Assembly: GCA_027490415.1 (NCBI GenBank)
Contig: JAIXYD010000020.1
Location: 1 to 17,881, forward strand
DNA length: 17,881 nucleotides
From: Streptomycetaceae bacterium
GTDB taxonomy: Bacteria > Actinomycetota > Actinomycetes > Nanopelagicales > Nanopelagicaceae
Direction of reading: 5' to 3'
Shown: positions 7,449 through 14,498 of the stretch, piece after piece
Position numbering within the stretch: position 1 is the first letter of the stretch
Layout of the letters: the number at the start of each line of letters is the position of its first letter
Program-made: the position numbers and the translations under genes
The notes under the pieces: model-generated
Seen by the model: the letters and a program-made list of their open reading frames with translations, nothing else
Databases searched by the model: none
What the model was told of the DNA's origin: nothing

Positions 7449-7601
7449 ATGGAGAACTTACAAGGCTTTGAGGGTTTGTCAGCTCTGGAAGAGTCGGCAG
7501 TCAGGCTTCACGAGGTCTTTAATTCCTTGCTGGCTGGGGGATTTACAGAAGACCAAGCGTTGACTTTGATTGCCAAGTTGACAACTAAAAATAATGATTG
7601 A
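7449..7601 (+). CDS. Small 50-residue hypothetical protein
   Basis: This is a complete 50-codon frame. The product is acidic and helical; its second half contains the run LLAGGFTEDQALTLIAKL, an amphipathic helix-turn-helix-like hairpin of the kind seen in small UBA-like or adaptor proteins. I cannot name a family. No ribosome binding site precedes the ATG, but a leaderless promoter box fits (7433-7441). An in-frame GTG at 7425 would add eight residues. Its stop lies two bases before the ATG of the next small gene, so the two are probably co-translated. Codon usage looks ordinary for the window. The close pairing of two small genes next to a nuclease suggests a regulator, antitoxin-like or defence-accessory pair, but nothing in the sequence proves this. 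Confidence 0.6.
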   Translation: MENLQGFEGLSALEESAVRLHEVFNSLLAGGFTEDQALTLIAKLTTKNND

Positions 7602-7603
7602 GT

Positions 7604-7948
7604 ATGAGCGATAACACGCTCGAGAATCGAGGCACCGGCCTAATGACAAACATCACGATCGTAGGAGATGACTGCAGTCCAATCCTCTACGCATCCCTAA
7701 CTTCTGAGGGCAAACTTCGTTTGCAATTCGAGTACTTCGCTCGCGATGAAAAAGAAGGTGATTATGAATTCAACCATACGGTCGAACCTAACGAGTTCTC
7801 AAAGATCTCTGAGAGATTTGGCCTCGATCCCGGTGCACCCATGCTAGAAAACCTCAAGCAGATTTCTTTAGCTGGTCGAGGGCAAGAATTCCAGGATCTA
7901 CTCACGAATAAGGAAATTCCAAATGAGTTCTGGAGCTGGTTGAGTTAA
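7604..7948 (+). CDS. Hypothetical 114-residue acidic protein
   Basis: I do not recognise a family. The product is cytoplasmic (no signal or membrane segment) and acidic. It appears to form beta-strands in the first half (around ITIVGDD and LRLQFEYF) and helices in the second, ending in a Trp-rich tail (EFWSWLS). The ATG at 7604 lies two bases after the stop of the 50-residue gene. A TTG at 7598 and an ATG at 7643 (also in frame) are alternatives; the latter would remove the poorly ordered first 13 residues. The downstream 97-base gap leads to the DUF262 nuclease gene. The arrangement suggests the two small genes form their own short unit at the edge of the defence island. Confidence 0.65.
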   Translation: MSDNTLENRGTGLMTNITIVGDDCSPILYASLTSEGKLRLQFEYFARDEKEGDYEFNHTVEPNEFSKISERFGLDPGAPMLENLKQISLAGRGQEFQDLLTNKEIPNEFWSWLS

Positions 7949-8001
7949 ATCGGAGCGTCGCATGATGGCTCGAAAAGACTGCGGCTCCATCCATGACTGG
8001 C

Positions 8002-8039
8002 CATTGATTCATTGATTTTGCGACACTTCTAAGTAGGCT
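8002..8039 (+). promoter_or_regulatory. Leaderless promoter with tandem 8-bp repeat
   Basis: TTGATT (8012-8017) and TAGGCT (8034-8039) form a -35/-10 pair with a 16-base spacer. The -10 ends six bases before the GTG at 8046, so transcription would start on the start codon. No good ribosome binding site precedes that GTG. An exact tandem repeat, CATTGATT twice (8002-8009, 8010-8017), overlaps the -35 box and could be an operator. Both boxes are only moderate matches. Confidence 0.4.
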
Positions 8040-8045
8040 AGCGAT

Positions 8046-10208
8046 GTGAAAACTGATACCCATACACCGGCCGACATCTTTTCCGCACAGCAGAGACTTC
8101 TAGTTCCTCTCTTTCAGCGACCTTATGTCTGGAATCAAGAGTTCCAATGGGAGCCAATGTGGCGTGACATCAAGCGAGTTCTGACCAGGTACCTAGCTCA
8201 GCCAGAGGCATCACACCAACCTCATTTTCTTGGTGCGGTAGTTGTTCAGCAAGTCCAGAACTCAATCGGCGAAATGCAACGTCGCACCGTCATTGATGGA
8301 CAGCAGCGTTTAACCACTTTGCAACTCATGTTCGATGCCATCCACGCCCAGCTTGAGCACCTTGGTGCAAAGCGCCCAGCTGGAAGGCTGCGCAAGCTGA
8401 TTGAAAATGATGAAGATTCCTGTAACCAACCAGAAGACAAGTTTAAAGTGTGGCCAACAAATAAAGATCGCCCCGCATTTAACGAAGTGCTAGCTGCGCC
8501 GTTTCCAGTCGATTATGCAAATCTGAAGTACTCAAAATCCAAAATGGCCCTAGCCCACAAATTCTTCTCCGAAAGTGCTCATGAGTGGCTGATGGAAAAC
8601 GGAGAAGCGGAGGTTCAACAGCGAGCTGAAGTTTTAGATCTTTGCTGTAGAGAACTCCTACAAATTGTCGTAATTGACCTTGCAGTGAATGAGAATGCAC
8701 AGGAGATTTTCGAAACGCTTAACGCTCGTGGTGCTGTTCTCACTGCAGCTGATCTGATTAAAAACTTCGTCTTCCAGAGACTCAATGAAAAGAAGGTCGA
8801 TGTCGAGGATGCGTATCTGAAATTCTGGAAAGAATTTGAGACCCCTTTCTGGGAGAAAGAAATCAGTTACGGTCGCGTAAAGTTCCAGAGGTCATCTCTC
8901 TTCATCAACCAATGGTTGATCGCAAAGACCGGCGAGGAAGTTCTTAACCGAGAAATATTCTCAAGCTTTAAGCACTACGCTGATTATGAATCTAAGATGA
9001 GTATGCTCGAACTATTAGAAGAAATTCATATCGCCAGCTCAAAGTACAAAGAAGTTTTCGCCGCCGGTGAGACAAAAGAAGGAAATTTAACAAGAGTTGA
9101 ACTTTTCGCCTATCGACTCAATTCCATGGATCTAGATGTGCTCCGACCAATTCTGATTGCATTGATTGATCCCACCGAAAAGGAGATTCCGCAAGATCAG
9201 CTGGAGAAGGCCGTATCGGTCATCGAGAGTTGGATGGTTCGTAGACTCTTGGTTCGGGCTACCAACAAGGCGTATAACAAATTAGTCGTTGAGATGGTGC
9301 GCATTGTCAATAAAGATCGGGTCAACTCGGGAACTAAACTTGAAAAGTTTTTTGCAGACCAACGAAGTAATAGTTCGTACTGGCCAGATGATGCGGAAGT
9401 GAAGAATTACCTCTCTACTCGCCAGATTTATAGAACTCTCTATCGTTCACGTATTCGCATGATTTTAGAGGCAATAGAAGACCATAAGCGAGGATGGATT
9501 GGCAAAGAAGATTCCAAATCGGGGATTCGAGTTAAGCGAGGTTCGTACACAATCGAACACATCATGCCTCAAAAGTGGCAAGCTCACTGGCCGCTTGTTA
9601 ATCAAACCGAGGAAGAGCGTGAAGCATATATACAAACAATTGGAAACTTAACTTTGCTCACAACAAAACTGAATGCATCGGTTTCAAATGGGCCGTGGGC
9701 AGCAAAAAGTGACGAATTAACTAAGCACGATGTGTTGTTGATCAATAAGCAACTTCAGGAATTAGGAGAAAAAGGCTGGACCGAGGAGTTGATTAAAGCT
9801 AGAACCGCCTCACTGATCCAAACAATGACTGAAATTTGGCCAGTGCCGACAGGTCACAAATCAGTTGTGGTTATGGAGAGCGATGAGAAGAAGGTTAAGG
9901 TTGAGGTCATCGATCTAATTAGTGCTGGTTTAGTGTCTGCAGGGCAGACTCTCTATCCACGTCAATCGAGCGTCAGCGGACAAACCGCACAGATCCTAGA
10001 AGACGGTCGAATCTCCGTGGATGGCGAGGTATTCGATTCTCTCTCCATGGCGACATATAAAGTAGTAAAGAATGGCCAAAATGGTTGGACTTTTTGGCGA
10101 CTAGATGAAAAAACCAAGCAAAATATGAGTGATCTTCGGAACCAGTATCGAGAGATGATCGGTGACGATGATAGCGACGACGAGGAAGCAGAGGATTCGG
10201 AAGACTAG
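8046..10208 (+). CDS. DUF262/DUF1524 (GmrSD-type) nuclease with RAMA-like domain
   Basis: This 720-residue protein has the plan of GmrSD-family type IV restriction enzymes. The N-terminal DUF262 part shows QRPYVW (24-29), DGQQRLT (84-90) and FETLNARG (222-229), the nucleotide-dependent GmrS-like half. The DUF1524 part carries the HNH-type nuclease signature EHIMPQ (504-509, H505) followed by GNLTLL (533-538) and LN (542-543), the GmrD-like half. After it, about 615-686 resembles a RAMA domain (ending NGWTFW), which family knowledge links to recognition of modified DNA. The tail is strongly acidic (about 707-720). Related proteins (GmrSD, SspE, BrxU) restrict phages with modified DNA. The GTG start has no Shine-Dalgarno and fits a leaderless transcript. 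It sits just upstream of a type I restriction locus, so it is probably a complementary defence against DNA that escapes type I cutting. The target modification is unknown. Confidence 0.9.
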   Translation: MKTDTHTPADIFSAQQRLLVPLFQRPYVWNQEFQWEPMWRDIKRVLTRYLAQPEASHQPHFLGAVVVQQVQNSIGEMQRRTVIDGQQRLTTLQLMFDAIHAQLEHLGAKRPAGRLRKLIENDEDSCNQPEDKFKVWPTNKDRPAFNEVLAAPFPVDYANLKYSKSKMALAHKFFSESAHEWLMENGEAEVQQRAEVLDLCCRELLQIVVIDLAVNENAQEIFETLNARGAVLTAADLIKNFVFQRLNEKKVDVEDAYLKFWKEFETPFWEKEISYGRVKFQRSSLFINQWLIAKTGEEVLNREIFSSFKHYADYESKMSMLELLEEIHIASSKYKEVFAAGETKEGNLTRVELFAYRLNSMDLDVLRPILIALIDPTEKEIPQDQLEKAVSVIESWMVRRLLVRATNKAYNKLVVEMVRIVNKDRVNSGTKLEKFFADQRSNSSYWPDDAEVKNYLSTRQIYRTLYRSRIRMILEAIEDHKRGWIGKEDSKSGIRVKRGSYTIEHIMPQKWQAHWPLVNQTEEEREAYIQTIGNLTLLTTKLNASVSNGPWAAKSDELTKHDVLLINKQLQELGEKGWTEELIKARTASLIQTMTEIWPVPTGHKSVVVMESDEKKVKVEVIDLISAGLVSAGQTLYPRQSSVSGQTAQILEDGRISVDGEVFDSLSMATYKVVKNGQNGWTFWRLDEKTKQNMSDLRNQYREMIGDDDSDDEEAEDSED

Positions 10209-10280
10209 GTAACTTCCTGATCGAAGGGAATTTCACACATTGACCCCTGAATCAAGTAATGTCTGCCCTAGAAGTTACCT
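10207..10280. repeat. 10-bp perfect inverted repeat with nested pairings before hsdM
   Basis: AGGTAACTTC (10207-10216) is the exact reverse complement of GAAGTTACCT (10271-10280). Inside, AGGG (10225-10228) can pair with CCCT (10266-10269), and ACATT (10237-10241) with AATGT (10258-10262), giving one nested long hairpin. It begins on the stop codon of the DUF262 gene and fills most of the 115-base gap before hsdM. It could act as an operator pair, an RNA leader or a transcript boundary; no T-run follows. Confidence 0.5.
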
Positions 10281-10323
10281 TGGGTATCCAGACCAAGCAA
10301 CAAGTCACCTCGAGGAGTAGGAC

Positions 10324-11886
10324 ATGGCGCTCACCACCGACCAGCTCAAGAAATACTGGGATTCCGCCAACGTCCTTCGCAAGAACCTGGATGCTGCAGA
10401 GTACAAACACATCGTCCTTGGCCTTGTCTTTCTTAAGTACGTTTCTGACTCCTTTGCGGAACGCCGCGACGAACTAAACGCCTCATTCTCGGACCCCGAG
10501 AGCGATAGATATAAGCCAGATGCAAAGCGTCTAAAGGCAGCGCTTGATGACCGCAACTACTACAAGGAAGTAAATGTTTTCTGGGTCCCAGAAACCTCTC
10601 GCTGGGAAGTAATCCAGCAGAATGCAAAGCAAGCAGATATTGCATCCCAAATTGACAATGCACTCTATGAAATTGAGAAAGAGAACCCGAAGCTAGAAGG
10701 AATCGTCGAACGTCGCTACGCAGATGCCAAACTTCCGGCATCTGACCTCGGCGCAGTTGTCGACCTGATCGGTTCCATTAGTTTTGGCCACGGCCGCAAT
10801 GAAGCTTCAGATGTCCTAGGCCAGGTCTATGAATACTTCCTAGGCATGTTTGCATCTGCTGAAGGAAAGCTTGGTGGCCAGTTCTACACCACACCATCAA
10901 TCGTTAAGACTTTAGTGGAAATCTTGCAACCAACATCAGGCCGCATCTACGACCCATGCTGTGGTTCAGGCGGAATGTTTGTACAGAGCGAACGATTCCT
11001 CGAAGCGCATGGTGGAAAACTTGGCGATATTGCCATCTACGGCCAGGAATCAAATCCAACAACCCGCCGACTCTGTGCGATGAACCTTGCTATTCGTGGA
11101 ATTGATTTTGACCTTGGTAAATCTCATGGCGATACATTTACTGAAAATCAGCACCCAGATAAGCGCTTCGATTTCATTCTCATGAATCCACCTTTTGGCA
11201 GTAACGCTAGCTATCCCAAAGAACAACTCATCAACGATGTTCGTTGGAAGAAGTACGGCGTCCCACGCGAGCGTCCAGCTAACTACGCATGGATGAGCCA
11301 CGCAGTTCACCATTTAGCACCCAAGGGGCGCGCAGGAATAGTTATGCCCCGCGGAACTCTTACATCCTCACAAGGTGGAGATGACGCTATTCGTAGGGCA
11401 TTCTTGGATGATGACGTAATTGAGTGCATCATCGACCTTCCAGGTCAACTCTTTTTTAATACTCAGATTCCAAGCTCGCTCTGGTTCTTTAATAAAGATA
11501 AATCCAAGTGGAAAAAGAAGCGTGATAACCAGGTTCTCTTTATCGATGCCCGAAAGTTAGGTACATCAATCTCACGCACCCAGATTGAATTTAGTGACGC
11601 TGAGATTGCTCGCATTGCCGACACCTTCGACAGGTGGTGCGACGGGAAGTATGAAGATGTTGATGGTTTCTGTAAATCAGTAACCCGCGAAGAAATTGCC
11701 AAGAATGGCGACTCACTTTCTCCTGGGCGATACATCGGAACAGAGGAGGTTGAGTCCGAAAATGATGAAGACTTCGCGACTCGCATGCAGACCCTGACCG
11801 CCCAGCTTTCAGAACAACTAGAAGAATCGCATCGCTTAGAAGCTTCAATCTCGAAGCAACTCAAGGGTCTTGGTTATGACCTCTAA
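10324..11886 (+). CDS. hsdM: Type I restriction-modification DNA methyltransferase subunit
   Basis: This 520-residue HsdM is the adenine-N6 methyltransferase subunit of a type I system. An HsdM_N helical domain covers about 8-145. The N6_Mtase domain has the AdoMet-binding motif DPCCGSGG (210-217) and the catalytic motif NPPF (288-291). The segment GQFYTT (185-190) is the usual clamp region. HsdM pairs with an HsdS subunit and methylates the adenines of a bipartite target; with HsdR it makes the nuclease complex. A strong ribosome binding site, GAGGAG (10312-10317), lies six bases before the ATG. The 3' end overlaps the first hsdS by 11 bases. The last residues (KGLGYDL) recur in a short relic between the two hsdS genes. 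Length and motifs are intact. Confidence 0.97.
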   Translation: MALTTDQLKKYWDSANVLRKNLDAAEYKHIVLGLVFLKYVSDSFAERRDELNASFSDPESDRYKPDAKRLKAALDDRNYYKEVNVFWVPETSRWEVIQQNAKQADIASQIDNALYEIEKENPKLEGIVERRYADAKLPASDLGAVVDLIGSISFGHGRNEASDVLGQVYEYFLGMFASAEGKLGGQFYTTPSIVKTLVEILQPTSGRIYDPCCGSGGMFVQSERFLEAHGGKLGDIAIYGQESNPTTRRLCAMNLAIRGIDFDLGKSHGDTFTENQHPDKRFDFILMNPPFGSNASYPKEQLINDVRWKKYGVPRERPANYAWMSHAVHHLAPKGRAGIVMPRGTLTSSQGGDDAIRRAFLDDDVIECIIDLPGQLFFNTQIPSSLWFFNKDKSKWKKKRDNQVLFIDARKLGTSISRTQIEFSDAEIARIADTFDRWCDGKYEDVDGFCKSVTREEIAKNGDSLSPGRYIGTEEVESENDEDFATRMQTLTAQLSEQLEESHRLEASISKQLKGLGYDL

Positions 11887-13135
11887 GCTTTTATTTGGTA
11901 ATTGTGCTGAGCTTCGTTCTGAAAAAGTAGACCCGAAGTTGTCTCTTGAAAGTTACTACATAGGCTTAGAACATATCGAACAACAGACTTTATCCCTAGT
12001 TGGACATGGTTACGGCACAGATGTAGATTCTCAAAAGCAAAGATTTTATGGAGGAGATATTTTATTCGGTAAGCTCCGCCCATATTTTCGTAAAGTTGTA
12101 ATTGCGCCATTCGATGGGATTTGCTCCACGGATATCTGGGTTGTTAAACCGAAAGCAGGGGTCGACAGAAACTTCTTGTTTTATTGGATGGCTTCAGAAG
12201 AGTTTATTACATCTTCGATGTATGCATCCGAGGGTGGAAGAATGCCTAGAGCAAAGTGGGACTGGGTCTGTAAATTTGAATTAGAAGGTTTAACTATTGA
12301 TGAGCAAACTGCAATCGGGAAAGTCTTGAGGGTACTAGACCAAAAAATTGCGGCTAACAAGGCTCTGTCTAAAACACTAGAAGACATCGCACAAACAATC
12401 TTTAAGTCCTGGTTTATAGATTTCGACCCAGTAGCGGCAAAGATGGCTGAAGAGAAGCCAAAAGGTATGGATGCTGCGACTGCTGCGCTATTCCCTGATT
12501 CCATGGAGGAATCAGAGCTTGGGTTAATTCCTAAGGATTGGGAAGTAAAAGGTATAGGTGATTTTGGAAAAGTCGTTACTGGCAAAACCCCACCTACTAA
12601 AGTTCCAGAATATTGGGGAGACCAAATTCCATTTGTAACCATTCCAGACATGCATGGTCAAATTCTAATTACTTCTACTGTGAGGGCCTTGAGTCAAGAA
12701 GGTGCAGATTCTCAAAGAAATCAAAATGTCTCAGCAGGCTCAACGATGGTAACTTGCATTGCTACACCTGGACTAGTTGGTTATGCGACCAAGTTATGCC
12801 AGACCAATCAGCAAATAAACTCAGTAGTTCCGGGCGATGAATACTCATCCGTTTGGCTATTTTGGCACTTACGTGGATTAATTCCTACATTAATTAGAAA
12901 TAGTGGAATTGGAACAGTATTTGCAAATCTAAATAAGTCGGATTTCTCGAAGATAAAATCAGTAACCCCAACAAGGGCAGTTCGTGATGCGTTTAGTGGC
13001 ATGGTCCAACCAATAATGGAACTCTTGGAAACATTGAATTATGAATCTCAATGCTTGAGAGATATTCGTGACGGAATATTGCCGCGACTGATTGCTGGCG
13101 AGCTGAAAATTCCCGATGAAATGTTGGCTTCGTAA
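11876..13135 (+). CDS. hsdS: Type I specificity subunit, first copy
   Basis: This 419-residue HsdS recognises the target sequence for the HsdM/HsdR complex. It has the classic layout: target recognition domain 1 (about 1-145), a central helical spacer (about 146-185) containing TLEDIAQTIFKSWFIDFDP, target recognition domain 2 (about 222-385) and a C-terminal helical spacer ending in LPRLIAGEL. The ATG at 11876 lies inside the end of hsdM, so translation is coupled; a TTG six bases upstream is an in-frame alternative. Its central part is about 85% identical in DNA to the second hsdS (12381-12540 against 13741-13900, hand count), while the recognition domains are unrelated, so the two copies should read different sites. 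The stop overlaps an ATG (TAATG). Confidence 0.95.
   Translation: MTSKLLFGNCAELRSEKVDPKLSLESYYIGLEHIEQQTLSLVGHGYGTDVDSQKQRFYGGDILFGKLRPYFRKVVIAPFDGICSTDIWVVKPKAGVDRNFLFYWMASEEFITSSMYASEGGRMPRAKWDWVCKFELEGLTIDEQTAIGKVLRVLDQKIAANKALSKTLEDIAQTIFKSWFIDFDPVAAKMAEEKPKGMDAATAALFPDSMEESELGLIPKDWEVKGIGDFGKVVTGKTPPTKVPEYWGDQIPFVTIPDMHGQILITSTVRALSQEGADSQRNQNVSAGSTMVTCIATPGLVGYATKLCQTNQQINSVVPGDEYSSVWLFWHLRGLIPTLIRNSGIGTVFANLNKSDFSKIKSVTPTRAVRDAFSGMVQPIMELLETLNYESQCLRDIRDGILPRLIAGELKIPDEMLAS
12380..12544 (+). repeat. Long direct repeat in hsdS, copy 1
   Basis: This segment codes for the central spacer of the first HsdS. It matches 13740-13904 without gaps at about 85% (24 mismatches in 160 bases by hand). 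The first 26 bases (12380-12405) are identical. It is a natural place for recombination between the two hsdS genes. Confidence 0.9.
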
Positions 13136-13194
13136 TGTTCGTTTATAGCCTGGATGTCAAAACTTCCAAAGAACCGCAAAGGCCTTGGTTATGA
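13135..13194 (+). other. 19-codon bridging frame between hsdS genes
   Basis: An ATG overlapping the stop of the first hsdS (TAATG) opens 19 codons that stop exactly on the ATG of the second hsdS (ATGA). The product has no recognisable features. Its value may be purely in carrying ribosomes across the gap. It overlaps, in another frame, the hsdM-tail relic. Confidence 0.3.
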
Positions 13195-13201
13195 AATTTG
13201 A
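13154..13201 (+). pseudogene. Relic of the hsdM C-terminus before the second hsdS
   Basis: The frame MSKLPKNRKGLGYEI ends in TGA at 13199-13201. Its end matches the true HsdM C-terminus, KGLGYDL, and the DNA around the hsdS start is shared: the string CTTGGTTATGA occurs at both the hsdM/hsdS1 junction and here. The overlap of the frame with the next hsdS ATG is also preserved. This suggests a copied hsdM-tail plus hsdS unit, or a leftover of a lost second hsdM. With only 15 codons, the homology rests on few residues. Confidence 0.5.
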
Positions 13202-14498
13202 GAGTGAGGACATTGTCTTTACCCCTATTACTTCGCTCCTAAGTCAGGTAATCGATAACAGAGGGCGAACCTGCCCAACGGCAGAAAAAGGCATTCCCCT
13301 TATAGCAACTAATTGCATCGGAAACGAAAATCTATACCCAGTAAAAAAGAACATTCGACACGTTTCATTGGAAACATATAACACCTGGTTCCGTGGGCAT
13401 CCAGAACCTGGAGATGTAATCTTTGTAAACAAGGGAACTCCTGGCAGAGTTTGCTTAGTTCCAGACCCCGTCGATTTTTGCATAGCTCAAGATATGGTTT
13501 CTCTAAGAGTGAATGAACACATAAATAATTTGTATTTACTTGCAGCTATACGCGCTCCTCAGGTACAAAATCAGATTCAACAGATGCAAGTTGGAACTAT
13601 GATTCCTCACTTCAAAAAGGGGGACTTTGAGAAGCTGTTGATACCGATGCGGGATATGCCAACTCAAAAAGCCATCGGTAAAATCTATTTTGAACTTTCG
13701 CAGAAGATAGATGTGAATGATCGAATTTCCAGAACGCTGGAAGACATCGCACAAACAATCTTTAAATCCTGGTTCATAGATTTTGACCCAGTAAAGGCCA
13801 AGATGGCGAGAGAGAAGCCCGCGGGTATGGATGCTGTGACTGCCGCTCTATTCCCTGACGCTATGGAGGAGTCAGAACTTGGATTAATTCCTAAAGGTTG
13901 GGAAATTGCACCAATTGGAGAAGTTTTATTAGTGGGAGGAGGGACTACGCCAAGCACGACAAATGCTGAATATTGGGACGGTGAGCATTGTTGGACGACT
14001 CCCAAAGATTTATCTAGCCAGCGCGGGCTAATAACTACAAGTTCCATGAGGAAAATCAGTGATTTGGGACTGGCGCAAATTTCTTCTGGGTTGCTTCCCG
14101 TAAATTCTGTCTTAATGTCGTGCCGTGCGCCAATTGGGTACGTAAGCATTAATGCAGTGCCGACAGCGGTAAATCAAGGTTTTATCACTTTGAAGAACTC
14201 TGCTGAATATCACTCAATTTATCTCCTTAATTGGATCAATGCGAATATTCAGGAAATCCATAACCGCGCAGGTGGCGCAACCTTTGCTGAGATTACGCGT
14301 AAGGCTTTTAGGGAAATTCCATTTCTTAAACCTTCACCTCTAGTTGTTAAGCTATATTCAGAAATTGTTGAGCCAATAGTGTTGGAGCTTGAGCAGCTCA
14401 CTCGTCAAATTGAGAATTTGCAGGTTGCAAGAGATTTACTTCTTCCGCGGTTGGTTTCAGGCGAGCTGCAGATTCCTGAAGAAATGTGGGCCTCGTGA
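13191..14498 (+). CDS. hsdS: Type I specificity subunit, second copy
   Basis: This is a second complete HsdS of 435 residues with two unrelated recognition domains (about 1-165 and 235-400) around the same central spacer and C-terminal spacer (ending LPRLVSGEL) as the first copy. No frameshift or stop interrupts it, so both copies appear usable. HsdM could therefore form two enzymes with different sites, or a mixed one. The ATG overlaps the end of a short bridging frame and of an hsdM-tail relic; a TTG six bases upstream is an in-frame alternative. Its stop overlaps the hsdR start (GTGATG), showing coupled translation. Both copies lie in the same orientation, so inversion-type switching is not expected, but deletion or gene conversion through the repeats is possible. 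Confidence 0.95.
   Translation: MKFESEDIVFTPITSLLSQVIDNRGRTCPTAEKGIPLIATNCIGNENLYPVKKNIRHVSLETYNTWFRGHPEPGDVIFVNKGTPGRVCLVPDPVDFCIAQDMVSLRVNEHINNLYLLAAIRAPQVQNQIQQMQVGTMIPHFKKGDFEKLLIPMRDMPTQKAIGKIYFELSQKIDVNDRISRTLEDIAQTIFKSWFIDFDPVKAKMAREKPAGMDAVTAALFPDAMEESELGLIPKGWEIAPIGEVLLVGGGTTPSTTNAEYWDGEHCWTTPKDLSSQRGLITTSSMRKISDLGLAQISSGLLPVNSVLMSCRAPIGYVSINAVPTAVNQGFITLKNSAEYHSIYLLNWINANIQEIHNRAGGATFAEITRKAFREIPFLKPSPLVVKLYSEIVEPIVLELEQLTRQIENLQVARDLLLPRLVSGELQIPEEMWAS
13740..13904 (+). repeat. Long direct repeat in hsdS, copy 2
   Basis: This is the partner of 12380-12544, offset by exactly 1360 bases with no gaps. In both genes the repeat begins on codon position 1, so a crossover here would produce an in-frame hybrid of 420 residues (first half of copy 1, second half of copy 2). 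Confidence 0.9.

Noticed and set aside
11463..11864. Long antisense frame inside hsdM
   Set aside because: It is a shadow of the hsdM coding strand with no ribosome binding site and no family resemblance. The same holds for the other antisense frames in hsdS, hsdR and the kinase.
11876..14498. Invertible (shufflon-like) hsdS locus
   Set aside because: The two hsdS genes lie in the same orientation, no inverted repeats flank them and no recombinase is encoded in the window, so inversion switching is not supported.
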